Translations under genes and position numbers: made by a program
Notes under the pieces: generated by a model
Databases searched by the model: none
What the model was told of the DNA's origin: nothing
What the model saw: the letters and a program-made list of their open reading frames with translations, nothing else
Shown here: positions 7,663 to 15,849 of the stretch, piece by piece
Layout of the letters: the number at the start of each line of letters is the position of its first letter
How positions within the stretch are numbered: position 1 is the first letter of the stretch
Assembly: GCA_002687715.1 (NCBI GenBank)
Contig: NZBC01000055.1
Span: 1-39,674, forward strand
Length of the DNA: 39,674 nucleotides
Direction of reading: 5' to 3'
From: Planctomycetota bacterium
Lineage (GTDB): Bacteria > Planctomycetota > GCA-002687715

Positions 7663-8274
7663 ATGATACGTAGTGCGAGGAATGTCCTCACCGGTCTGGC
7701 GACCGCGGTTGCTCTGGTAGGGGTGTTCTGCGGCGTCGTCCTTCTGGTTGCGGTCCCCAGATTCACGTGAACGAACCGACTCGCCGCGAATCGCAGTAAT
7801 GCGATCTCCTCACTTCGCAATCTCGTAGCAGCACAGAAGCAGTTCCAGGAATCCTGCGCGCGGGACGCCAATGGCGATGGCATTGGTGAGTTCGGCACGT
7901 TCCTGGAGATGTCCGTCGATGTGCCGGGGCTCGGGGGGCCTCTCGCTCCGCCGGTCCTGGGCGCGTCGTATCAGGGGGCGGACGAGAACGGCCGGCTGAA
8001 GAAGAGCGGCTACTTCCTCCAGGTCCACTTGCCGGCCGATCCCAAGGTGCGGAGCGAGCGTTGGTGTGCCTACGCCTGGCCATTTGCGCGACCTGACCGC
8101 GCACTCTATGTCGATTGGCGAGGCGCGATTCTCCAGACTCATGAAGGCGAGTACTTCGGCGAGAAAGGCCCGGGACGCAGCGCTGCTTTCTCCCAATCCG
8201 ATGGGTGGGAGCGGCCGGTCGAGATCACGGGTGGCGTCGGCTCTGACGGCCGATCCTGGAGACCCGTTTTCTGA
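7663..8274 (+). pseudogene. Pilin-like (pseudopilin) protein gene split by an in-frame TGA
   Basis: One frame runs from the ATG at 7663 to the stop at 8274 (203 codons before the final stop) but contains TGA at 7768-7770. The part before it, MIRSARNVLTGLATAVALVG and 15 more residues to VPRFT, is one hydrophobic N-terminal helix. Directly after the TGA comes TNRLAANRSNAISSLRNLVA, then AQKQFQES, then DANGDGIGEFGTFLEM. This is the helix plus head-domain start seen in planctomycete type II secretion/pilin-like proteins, which usually read IPN..xxxNExxAIxxLRxIxxAQxQF. A canonical GFTLIE prepilin cleavage site is not seen. A protein could restart only at the ATG at 7909, losing the membrane helix. 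The interruption could be a nonsense mutation, an assembly error or recoding. A hairpin 20 bases after the TGA is listed separately. No ribosome-binding site is evident. Confidence 0.6.
7790..7805 (+). other. Hairpin downstream of the in-frame TGA
   Basis: ATCGCA-GTAA-TGCGAT forms a perfect 6-bp stem with a 4-base loop beginning with G. The loop starts 26 bases after the TGA at 7768-7770. Bacterial selenocysteine elements have an apical loop roughly 16-37 bases after the UGA with G in the first two loop positions, so the geometry is compatible. A 6-bp stem also occurs readily by chance, and no selenocysteine genes are in the window. Confidence 0.3.
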
Positions 8275-8334
8275 TCACGGGCTCCAGGTGTACGGAAGGC
8301 AGGATCGATCTTGCCGATCCCGCCAGCGGCCGGA

Positions 8335-9372
8335 TCAGAAAGAGACGATGTTGCTGATGTCGACGCCCCCGGCAACGGCGGGGTTCGTCACGAACGCCTG
8401 GCCGTAGACGCCGAAGGGGGATGCGGGAAGGGTGAGGCTGAACTCGCCGGCTGCATTCCCGAGCACGGTGAAGAAGAGCGGCGGCGGGAACGCGCCGAAT
8501 ACGTACTGCCCGCCATCTGGAATGAAGAGGCCGGGCGGAGCGATCGCGACGTCCGCCGCGAGGATGATCGAGGCCGACGAGGGTGCGCCGGTGACCTTGA
8601 GCGTCGCGGTCGCGCCGCCGGGATCGGGGCACACCTCGATGCCCAGGACTCCGTTGCCGTTGTAGCCCAGGAACGGGCGGCACGGGCAGATCGAGTTCGT
8701 GGCGCCAGGCGTTCTCGGGAGGTTCGCATTGGCGACGTCGTCGAAATCGAGAAAACGCTGGCACCAGGCGCCAGGGAAGTCGCCGTCACGGAAGATGCCC
8801 GCGGGGAAGAAGAATGACGGACCGTCGGGACCGAGGACCGGAGCCGCGTCGTAGTTGACGTCGGCCACGGGAGCCCCACCGAACGTGCCCCGCATGCCCA
8901 CCAGGTCGAGGATCGCCCCGAACGTCGAGAGCGTGGTGGTCGCGATCCCGGTTCCGGTTCCGATTACGCTGCCCACCGTCGCGACGAGGGCGGCGGTACC
9001 GGCCGGGCTGCCGGTCTGGATGAGATAGACGGTCTCGGTGCCGTTCTCGATGGAGTTCGGTGACCAGACCAGGTCCACGCCGGCGACGCCGGAGTCACCC
9101 AGCACGAAATAGCCGTCGAGGGGCATCGTGTTGCCCGACAGGTCGTAGGCGCGGTCGAGCGTACCTGGAGTGGAGCTGGCTTCGCCTTCGACGACACACA
9201 CGACCACGTCGTTGAGAGACATGGATGCCGGTCCGACGATCTCGACGAACTCCTTGTCGTCGGAGCCGGTGTGGCTGGCGTAGATCTCGTTGAGAGCGAG
9301 CGAGTTGAACTGCGCGAAGGCTCCGGAGGTGCACATCGCCAGGAAGAGGGCAGCGTAGATGGAACGCACCAT
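8335..9372 (-). CDS. Secreted lamin-tail (LTD) domain protein
   Basis: A 345-residue protein with a signal peptide ending near GAFA (residue 20). Residues about 24-130 show the bacterial lamin-tail pattern: LALNEIYASHTGSDDKEFVE, then LNDVVVCVVEGEAS, GYFVLGDSGVAG and VYLIQTGSPAGTAA. A middle region ends CQRFLDFDDVANANLPRTPG, typical of the end of LTD repeats, followed by CPCRPFLGYNGNGV and a C-terminal beta domain (GGATATLKVTGAPSSASIIL and on) of a kind that closes many secreted planctomycete proteins. LTD domains bind cell-surface or nucleic-acid partners in different proteins; no enzyme site is seen. AGGAG precedes the ATG at about 10 bases. It is convergent with the pilin-like gene and divergent from the FG-GAP gene. 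Confidence 0.8.
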   Translation of the reverse strand: MVRSIYAALFLAMCTSGAFAQFNSLALNEIYASHTGSDDKEFVEIVGPASMSLNDVVVCVVEGEASSTPGTLDRAYDLSGNTMPLDGYFVLGDSGVAGVDLVWSPNSIENGTETVYLIQTGSPAGTAALVATVGSVIGTGTGIATTTLSTFGAILDLVGMRGTFGGAPVADVNYDAAPVLGPDGPSFFFPAGIFRDGDFPGAWCQRFLDFDDVANANLPRTPGATNSICPCRPFLGYNGNGVLGIEVCPDPGGATATLKVTGAPSSASIILAADVAIAPPGLFIPDGGQYVFGAFPPPLFFTVLGNAAGEFSLTLPASPFGVYGQAFVTNPAVAGGVDISNIVSF

Positions 9373-9577
9373 GTCTGAGGGGCTCCTGAATGCAACTTTG
9401 CGTTGGTGGGGAAAGTCCCATCATAGGTGTCCTCTCGGGCGGTTGTCGAGTCTCCAGTCACTCTCGCGCAACCCAAAGCCGAAACATCTGCATCCAGGAC
9501 CGACCCATTGGCCACGCGTTGGCTGATCTCCCGCCGCCCGGTCTGCAGGGCTCTGGCCCACGATCTGAGGGGCGCAG

Positions 9578-9606
9578 GGCCCTTCCGATGCCGAAGGCCT
9601 TTTGTT
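9578..9606 (+). terminator. Candidate intrinsic terminator or attenuator upstream of the FG-GAP gene
   Basis: The GGCC(C)TTC and GAAGGCC arms (9578-9585 and 9593-9599) pair as a 7-bp stem with one bulged C, followed at 9600 by TTTTGTT. It lies in the 381-base gap 9373-9753, which holds no gene. There is no plus-strand gene immediately upstream, so it could attenuate a long leader of the gene at 9754 or end a small RNA. The rest of the gap shows nothing else I can support. Confidence 0.35.
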
Positions 9607-9737
9607 CTTGCGGTTCCCCACCCCCGTCTTAGCCTCGGGGATCCTCGGTTGTCCTCGCAACGGACCGCTTCACCAGCCCAAGAGGGGTCAGGCCTTCGCC
9701 AGCGCAGCCCCCCGTCTGAATCCGGGTGCGCGCCACC

Positions 9738-9745
9738 AGAGGAGG
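9738..9745 (+). promoter_or_regulatory. Ribosome-binding site AGAGGAGG
   Basis: AGAGGAGG ends 8 bases before the ATG at 9754. It decides the start of the FG-GAP/ASPIC gene inside a frame that is open from 9427. Confidence 0.7.
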
Positions 9746-9753
9746 ATTCTCGG

Positions 9754-11748
9754 ATGTCCCACCTTCGATCGCTGCTCCCTTCCACCACCGCGATCTCGAG
9801 TCTGGTGGCCGCGCTCGCGTTGGTGGCCACGGCTCGCGCCCAGAACCACCTGTTCACCGTTGTCGGCGACGTCGGCCCCGACCGCCTCGGCCAATCGGTG
9901 AGCGGAGCCGGTGACGTCGATGCAGACGGGTATGCCGACTTCGCCGCAGGTGCCTATCTCGGGAACGCGAACGGTCTCAACCGGCCGGGGTATGTTCTCC
10001 CCGCCAACCAGCTCAAGCTCTACGTCCACTTCTCCGGATCGATGCGTGCGGGGCAGGCGTATGACGGGGTCCACCTCGTTCGCGAGGACGGGGAGGAGGT
10101 GGACGCGCCGTTCCTCGAGCTCGGAGAGGAGCTGTGGGATCCCGAAGGCACCCGGTTCACGCTGTTGTTCGATCCGGGGCGCCTCAAGCCTGGGCTGCGG
10201 CCGCACGACGGGGTCCATTCACTCGAGCTGCGCTCCGATCTCGAGGACCTCGCGGGCAACGCGATCACCCGTCCCTTCGAGGTCGACGCGTTCGACGAAG
10301 TACGAAGCCGGGTCGAGGTGGAGGTCCTGTCGTTGCCGTTCCGGCCCCCGCTGCGGGTTGCTTGGGATGCCATCAGCGATCCGCAGCCGGTCTTCAAGGA
10401 GGTGACCGCGGCCTGCGGACTCGAGATCTCCACGGACGCTGCCTGCTGGGTCGACCTGGACAACGATGGTTGGGTCGACCTTTGTGTCTCCGGTGGAATC
10501 TGGAAGAACCACGCAGGCAAGCGCTTCACTCGCGTAGCCGACGTACCGACTTCCGTGGCCGCCGACTTCGACAACGATGGTCTCGTGGACCTGTTCTCCT
10601 GGTCCGAACGGAAGCTCTATCACAACCAAGGCGAGATGAAGTTCGTGGTGTTCCCAATGCCGGAGCTGCCGCCATCGGTGTCACGCGGCGCGTGCTGGGG
10701 CGACTTCAACGGAGATGGGTTCGTCGATCTGTTCGTGGGCGGATACGAGGACTGGGGCAAGGGCGTCACCTGGCCCTTTCAGATCCTGATCAATGAACAG
10801 GGGCGGTCGTTCAAGCTGCTGCGATCCGAGAGTGCGAGGCGCGCTCGGGGAGTCACCGCTTGCGACTTCGATCAGGACGGGGACCTGGACGTCTACGTAT
10901 CGAACTACCGCTTGCAGCCGAACTTGCTCTGGCAGAACGACGGTTCGGCGGGATTCGTCGACGTGGCGGAGAAGTTCGGAGTCCTCGCGACGTCACCTGG
11001 TTTCGGTGGTGCGCACTCGATCGGTTCCGCCTGGGGCGATTTCGACAGCGACGGCAGAATCGATCTGTTCGCCGGCAACTTCGCGCATGTGGACAAACGG
11101 GGGGATCAACCGAAGTCGCGGTTCCTGAAGAACCTCGGCCCGGATCAGGAGTACCGGTTCGAGGATCTGGGCGCCTGCGGAGTCCACTACCAGGAGTCGT
11201 ATGCGACACCGGCCGCTGGTGACTACGACAACGACGGGAATCTCGACCTGTTCTTCACCACGGTCTACGGCACCGCGTCCTTTGGTCGCAAGAACTACCC
11301 GGTTCTGTTCCGCAATGATGGGGGGTTCGCCGTCTCGGACGTCACGGCCGCGTCGGGCCTCGCTGGTCTTCCGCCGACCTATCAGGCGGCCTGGGCGGAC
11401 TACGACAACGATGGCGCGTTGGATCTCGTCACCGGCGGCAAGCTGTTCCGCAACGGCGGCAACGGCAACGCCTGGCTGGAGGTTCGCCTGCGCGGAGACG
11501 GCGCCAAGGTCAACCGCATGGCGGTCGGCGCGCAAGTCCGCGTCAAGGTAGGCCAGGTCATCTACACGCGCCATGTCGAGGCCGGTACCGGAGAGGGGAA
11601 TCAGAACGACCTGACGCTCCACTTCGGTTTGGGCAAGCACCAGGGCCCGGTTGCGCTCGATATCACGTGGCCGAACGGGCACCGCCAGGTGGTGAAGAAC
11701 GTGGCCACTGGCCGCGTGGCTACGTGCACCTACGGTAAGGACCGGTAG
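9754..11748 (+). CDS. Secreted FG-GAP/VCBS and ASPIC/UnbV repeat protein with an internal Ig-like segment
   Basis: A 664-residue exported protein; the signal peptide ends at ARAQ (about residue 30). It starts as a normal FG-GAP integrin-like protein, with LFTVVGDVGPDRLGQSVSGA then GDVDADGYADFAAGAYLG, but after about residue 75 the FG-GAP pattern stops. It switches to LPANQLKLYVHFSGSM and DGEEVDAPFLELGEELWDPE, an Ig-like (Big_5-type) domain, which ends LEDLAGNAITRPFEVDAFDE. From about residue 220 FG-GAP/VCBS calcium-binding repeats resume (WVDLDNDGWVDL, FDNDGLVDL, GDFNGDGFVDLF, FDQDGDLDVY, DYDNDGNLDLFF). The last 90 residues form an ASPIC/UnbV domain with WLEVRLRGDGAKVNRMAVGA and LDITWPNGHRQVV. 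Likely a calcium-stabilised surface propeller; ligand unknown. The abrupt start and shortened Ig-like part suggest a mosaic origin. Confidence 0.8.
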   Translation: MSHLRSLLPSTTAISSLVAALALVATARAQNHLFTVVGDVGPDRLGQSVSGAGDVDADGYADFAAGAYLGNANGLNRPGYVLPANQLKLYVHFSGSMRAGQAYDGVHLVREDGEEVDAPFLELGEELWDPEGTRFTLLFDPGRLKPGLRPHDGVHSLELRSDLEDLAGNAITRPFEVDAFDEVRSRVEVEVLSLPFRPPLRVAWDAISDPQPVFKEVTAACGLEISTDAACWVDLDNDGWVDLCVSGGIWKNHAGKRFTRVADVPTSVAADFDNDGLVDLFSWSERKLYHNQGEMKFVVFPMPELPPSVSRGACWGDFNGDGFVDLFVGGYEDWGKGVTWPFQILINEQGRSFKLLRSESARRARGVTACDFDQDGDLDVYVSNYRLQPNLLWQNDGSAGFVDVAEKFGVLATSPGFGGAHSIGSAWGDFDSDGRIDLFAGNFAHVDKRGDQPKSRFLKNLGPDQEYRFEDLGACGVHYQESYATPAAGDYDNDGNLDLFFTTVYGTASFGRKNYPVLFRNDGGFAVSDVTAASGLAGLPPTYQAAWADYDNDGALDLVTGGKLFRNGGNGNAWLEVRLRGDGAKVNRMAVGAQVRVKVGQVIYTRHVEAGTGEGNQNDLTLHFGLGKHQGPVALDITWPNGHRQVVKNVATGRVATCTYGKDR

Positions 11749-11766
11749 ACCGTCGCCTTCCGGGCG

Positions 11767-12804
11767 TCAGCGTTGCTCCTCCACCTCCTGGAGCGCCATG
11801 AGCGCGAGGTGGGTGGCCGCGTGGCTGATGTAGTGCTTCCCATCCCGGCGGGGGGAGCGGACGTACCAGCGTCCACTCGCTCGCTGACGTGATTTGAGCC
11901 AGGCGACCCCACGCTGGATTGCGGGATCCCGCTTGGGCGCTCGGGCCTGGCGAAGGACGAAGACGGTGAACGCGGTGGCATACGCGTCACTCGAAGTGTC
12001 GAGGTCCTTGCCGTCGCTCCGCGACCACTGGCCCGCACCGAGGGCCGACAAGGACCATCCTCCGTCGTCCTGTTGGAGACCGCGGAGCTCGGTGACCCAG
12101 GAGGCGCGCTCGAGCCGATCCGCGATGCCGGTCAGGTGTTGCGCCGCCCAGATCATCATCCCCTTCTGGTGCGGGTTCTGCGGGGGCCGCTTGCGCAGGT
12201 AGCGGCGGAGGCGATCCACCCCCGCCCGTATCGGCTCCCGACGTCGGAAGGCAGGTGGGCTCATGCCGATCGCCACCGCGACCAGGGTCACACCGTAGTG
12301 GTCGTCCACCTCGAACGGTGGCCAGCCGCACTTGAGCCACCCCGGCCAATGTCCCTGCGCGTCCTGCTTTCCGAGCGCCCAGGTCAGACCGGAAGCCGCG
12401 GCTTTCGAGAGCTTCTTGCCGGTCTTCATCTCGCCGATCGCGAGCATGGCGGCCGTTGCTACGAGGCCCTCGACCTGGCCCTTCCGTCCGCTGGGCTTCC
12501 TCCCGTCCTCGATGTAGCTCTTGAGGTATGCGCGCGCGAAGGCGCGGTTCGAGTCGAGCGCCGCGCTCGTTCGGCCGGACCATGCGCGCGAGATTAGGTG
12601 GAGGCCGTTGGTGTGACAGGTCACGCAGGAGTGCCGTCTGCCCCACGTGGTCGCGACGGTATCGACGAAAGCGACGGCATGATCGAGGGAGTAGCGGTCG
12701 ATGCGCGATTCGTCCGGCCGGTTCGCCCCCGGCTGCGGTGGGTTCTGAGCGATGAGGCTCGTCGCGAGAGCAACGAGTACCGGGAACAGACGCGGTGCCA
12801 CCAT
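11767..12804 (-). CDS. Secreted alpha-toroid (squalene-cyclase/prenyltransferase-like) protein with one CxxCH haem motif
   Basis: A 345-residue protein from the ATG at 12804, chosen because a signal peptide (MVAPRLFPVLVALATSLIAQ) starts there; the frame is open to a TTG at 12840. CVTCH at residues 60-64 is a single c-type haem attachment site. The rest is an alpha/alpha-toroid of repeats as in squalene-hopene cyclases and prenyltransferases: GLTWALGKQDAQGHWPGWLK, LRGLQQDDGGWSLSALGAGQ, YATAFTVFVLRQA, GVAWLKSRQRASGRWYV. The QxxxGxW signature occurs three or four times. The catalytic DxDD motif of cyclases is not seen, so it is more likely a structural or binding toroid than a cyclase. Similar cytochrome-toroid proteins are common in Planctomycetota. 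It is divergent from the LamG-MauG gene, with a 213-base shared upstream region. Confidence 0.75.
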   Translation of the reverse strand: MVAPRLFPVLVALATSLIAQNPPQPGANRPDESRIDRYSLDHAVAFVDTVATTWGRRHSCVTCHTNGLHLISRAWSGRTSAALDSNRAFARAYLKSYIEDGRKPSGRKGQVEGLVATAAMLAIGEMKTGKKLSKAAASGLTWALGKQDAQGHWPGWLKCGWPPFEVDDHYGVTLVAVAIGMSPPAFRRREPIRAGVDRLRRYLRKRPPQNPHQKGMMIWAAQHLTGIADRLERASWVTELRGLQQDDGGWSLSALGAGQWSRSDGKDLDTSSDAYATAFTVFVLRQARAPKRDPAIQRGVAWLKSRQRASGRWYVRSPRRDGKHYISHAATHLALMALQEVEEQR

Positions 12805-12920
12805 GCAACGGAGCCTAGAGAAAACGTCGCCACCCCGCAACGACCGGGCGCGTCTCGCCCCCGAGTTCTTTCCTCACCCCGACACAATAACTGACGTTGG
12901 TGGCCGTTCTGGTTCATGAG

Positions 12921-12955
12921 CATTCGCCGAGAACCTCCCATTCGCCGAGAACCTC
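12921..12955. repeat. Two direct 17-bp copies in the divergent promoter region
   Basis: CATTCGCCGAGAACCTC occurs at 12921-12937 and again at 12939-12955, an 18-bp period. The second copy runs into CCGAGAACCTCGG, a 5-bp dyad. It lies between the divergent toroid and LamG-MauG genes, so a regulator-binding site is possible. A replication-slippage duplication is equally possible. Confidence 0.55.
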
Positions 12956-13017
12956 GGCTAGACCACCTGGCTCTGGCAACACGCCCCCGCCTTCCTCTCC
13001 GCGCTGAGGATCCGCAC

Positions 13018-15849
13018 ATGATCACGCAACCGCGCCGTATCGCTGCTCTGGCCGTATTGGTATTCGCCGCATTGAATGGGGTCACCCCCGCTCAGCCCGT
13101 GCCCGTCTTTCCGGTTCCGATTTCGACCGACGGGCTCTTTCCACCCTTCAACCCGAACGGGATCGCGGGCGGTCATGCGCAGACCTGGGACGGTCGCGTC
13201 ATCATCATGGCTGACGACTCGAATGGGCCCGAGGTCTGGCTCGTGAAGGTCATTCGTCCAGAGGCGTTGACCGCGAACTCGGTCGGGGAGCCAGAGTTCC
13301 AGGCCGGAGTCACGTTCTCCGATCCCGGCGCGGTGCTGGACACCAGCGCTGCGACGACATCGGCGATACCGGTCGTCGGCGCCACCGCGTGCGCGGTCGC
13401 GCAGGCACCGGGCTTCGACGAGAATCCGTTCCCGTGCACTTTGAACGGGACGTCCAGCGCGCAGGGGACCTACCTGTGCTACGAGCTGTTGCTCTTCGCG
13501 GAGATCCCGAGCCCGGTCGGCGCGCAGTTGGCCCTGACCCGAGCGCGGGTCATCGTGCGTGACCCGTACACCGCGTCAGCGGACGTCCACGACGCGCGGC
13601 TTCTGGGCCCGCTCCAGGGGCTGCTCACCAGCATCGGCAACCCCGTGATCGGGATCGAGTGTTCGGCGACTCTGGACGGGAGGTTGCTCGTTTTTCAGGG
13701 TGACAATGCTGCCGTGGAGAACGCGCCCGGAGCGGACCCGGCGGCATTCAACATCAACCTGGAGTACTGCTGGAACCACAACCCGGGGGATCCAAACGGA
13801 TGGACCGAGCAGTCGAACGTGGCGAACATGTACCACGTAGACAGTGAAGTCCTCGTGGACGGAATCCCGTTTCACCGGCGCTGCCCGATCGCGCGCCTGC
13901 CGCTCCGCGGCGCCGACGGTGCTGAGTACCGCCCCTTCGACTTCTACCGCGGGGCCTACCCCTGGATCAGCCTCGACGGCACGGAGATCGTCCATACGAC
14001 GGACGGCCGCGCCGCCCTGACCATCGTGGGCGCGATCACCAACTACGAGGCGGTGCACATCGACGGACCGCTCAACCCCGACCGCTACGTGACCGAGCGC
14101 CTGTTCACGTCCGCGATCGGCCTCGCGCCCGGCTTCTGGACGCCGTTTCGCAACCGTAGACGCCCCATCGCGCCCGTCCCGTACACCGCGGGCCGGCCCG
14201 TCTACTCGCTGTACAGCGCGAACACCCAGTCCTATGGGGAAGTCTCGTTCGAGCACCGAGATGGCGACTACCTCGTCTACCTGCACATGAACGAGCTCAT
14301 CCTCACCAACGATGGCCGCCATGACCCGTCTCGCACGCCCGACGGCTCCGGGTTCAACAACGTGGGCTACCTCGAGAACTCGGCGTTCCCGCAGGAAGCG
14401 TTCGGTGTGGACGGGACCTTCGGCGTCGTCGGGCAGTCGGTTGTCTTCGGCGAGGACAGCCTGATCCGCGTTCCCCACGCCCCGAGCCTGGAGAACGTGA
14501 CGGACTCGGTGACGGTCCAGGCCTGGGTGCAGCGGCTCGCTCCGGTGGGGAGCTTCACCCGCGTGGTCGAGAAGCCAGGCTCCTATGGGATGTTCATCGA
14601 CCCGATGGGGAACGTGTACGTCGGTGTCGTGGTCGGTGGCGGCGTCAAGTTCATGGGGCCGTTGGCGCCGGAGCTTCCGATTGGTGGGTGGGCGCACGTC
14701 GCGTTCGCGTACAACGGCGGAACCGGGGTCATGCAGGCCTGGATCAACGGTGGAAGCGTCGCTGTCCAGACGTTCCCAGCCGGGTTCGTGGACGGGAGCC
14801 AGCTGGATCTCATCGTGGGGCCGGCGGGGACGAGCGGGGGCGGCGCGCCCATGCTCCTCCTGGACGAGGTCGGAGTTTCGAACGTCGTCCGCACGGAATA
14901 CGAGATCGCTCGCGACGCGTTCTTCCCGCTGCCGGGCCCGACCCTCACGACGGCGGGGATCAACCTCCCCCTCGGCCTCGACGCTCGCGACCTGCGCGTT
15001 CCGGCGTCCAACGTCCCCACTCCGGAGATCGTCGGGCTCGGCGCCCAGCTCTTCCACGAGAAGGGGCTCTCCACCAACGGGACCTCGTGTGCGACGTGCC
15101 ATGACCCCGGCAGCGGGTTCTCCGATGGGCTCCCGGTCGCGAATCTCGCGTTCGAGTCCTTCATTCCGGCCCGGAACACCCCGACGATCCTCAACCGGGC
15201 GTTCTCGACGCATCAGTTCTTCGACGGGCGGGCTCTCTCCCTGGAAGAGCAGGCGCTCCTGCCGGTCCTCAACCCCGCGGAGATGAACTCGACCATTGCC
15301 GGGGTGTTGGCGTTCCTCAACTCGAGTCCCAAGTACCTCACGAAGTTCCAGGATGCGTTCGGACCCGGTATCGGTCCCTCGGAGGACACACTGCAGCGGG
15401 CGCTCGCGAGCTACCAGCGGGTTCAGCTCTCCGGCGACTCGCGCGTCGATCGCTTCGAGGCCGGCGTCGGCAGCCTCACCCCGACCGAGCGCAGGGGCTA
15501 TGGACTCTTCCACGGTCGGGCCCGGTGCGTGGCCTGCCACACGGGGTCCAACTACACGGACGAGGCATTTCACGACACCGGCATCCACAGCGACGACCTC
15601 GGCCGGTACTTGTCGTCGGGACGCCAGATCGACCACTGGCGCTTCAAGACGCCCACGCTCCGCGACCTCGCTCTCACGGGGCCATACCTCCATGACGGGA
15701 GCGCGACGACGTTGCGGCAGGTGGTCGACATCTACGACGCCGGCGGGATCTCCGAGAGGACCCCGGACTTCGAGATCCGCGCGCTGGGCCTGACCGAACA
15801 GGAGAAGGACGACCTCGTCGCATTCCTCCTCGCGTTGGGGTCCAACTGA
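13018..15849 (+). CDS. Secreted LamG domain fused to a di-haem cytochrome c peroxidase (MauG-like)
   Basis: A 943-residue protein. The ATG at 13018 is chosen because GAGGA lies 7 bases upstream and a signal peptide (ALAVLVFAALNGVTPAQ) follows; the frame is open from 12916. Residues about 25-470 form a large beta-rich region I do not recognise. Residues about 475-640 are a LamG jellyroll: ENVTDSVTVQAWVQRLAPVG, then GGWAHVAFAYNGGTGVMQAW, LDEVGVSNVVRTEYEIARDA. From about residue 670 it is a di-haem peroxidase with CATCH near residue 691 and CVACH near 837, plus family motifs ARNTPTILNRAF, FFDGRALSLEEQAL and TPTLRDLALTGPYLHDGSAT. The family reduces peroxide or, in MauG, oxidises protein residues, in the periplasm. 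The LamG part could direct it to a glycan or protein surface. A short ORF overlaps its stop. Confidence 0.85.
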   Translation: MITQPRRIAALAVLVFAALNGVTPAQPVPVFPVPISTDGLFPPFNPNGIAGGHAQTWDGRVIIMADDSNGPEVWLVKVIRPEALTANSVGEPEFQAGVTFSDPGAVLDTSAATTSAIPVVGATACAVAQAPGFDENPFPCTLNGTSSAQGTYLCYELLLFAEIPSPVGAQLALTRARVIVRDPYTASADVHDARLLGPLQGLLTSIGNPVIGIECSATLDGRLLVFQGDNAAVENAPGADPAAFNINLEYCWNHNPGDPNGWTEQSNVANMYHVDSEVLVDGIPFHRRCPIARLPLRGADGAEYRPFDFYRGAYPWISLDGTEIVHTTDGRAALTIVGAITNYEAVHIDGPLNPDRYVTERLFTSAIGLAPGFWTPFRNRRRPIAPVPYTAGRPVYSLYSANTQSYGEVSFEHRDGDYLVYLHMNELILTNDGRHDPSRTPDGSGFNNVGYLENSAFPQEAFGVDGTFGVVGQSVVFGEDSLIRVPHAPSLENVTDSVTVQAWVQRLAPVGSFTRVVEKPGSYGMFIDPMGNVYVGVVVGGGVKFMGPLAPELPIGGWAHVAFAYNGGTGVMQAWINGGSVAVQTFPAGFVDGSQLDLIVGPAGTSGGGAPMLLLDEVGVSNVVRTEYEIARDAFFPLPGPTLTTAGINLPLGLDARDLRVPASNVPTPEIVGLGAQLFHEKGLSTNGTSCATCHDPGSGFSDGLPVANLAFESFIPARNTPTILNRAFSTHQFFDGRALSLEEQALLPVLNPAEMNSTIAGVLAFLNSSPKYLTKFQDAFGPGIGPSEDTLQRALASYQRVQLSGDSRVDRFEAGVGSLTPTERRGYGLFHGRARCVACHTGSNYTDEAFHDTGIHSDDLGRYLSSGRQIDHWRFKTPTLRDLALTGPYLHDGSATTLRQVVDIYDAGGISERTPDFEIRALGLTEQEKDDLVAFLLALGSN

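Noticed and set aside
9427..9753. N-terminal extension of the FG-GAP/ASPIC frame
   Set aside because: The open frame begins at 9427, but AGAGGAGG and a signal peptide mark the ATG at 9754, and the extension is not protein-like.
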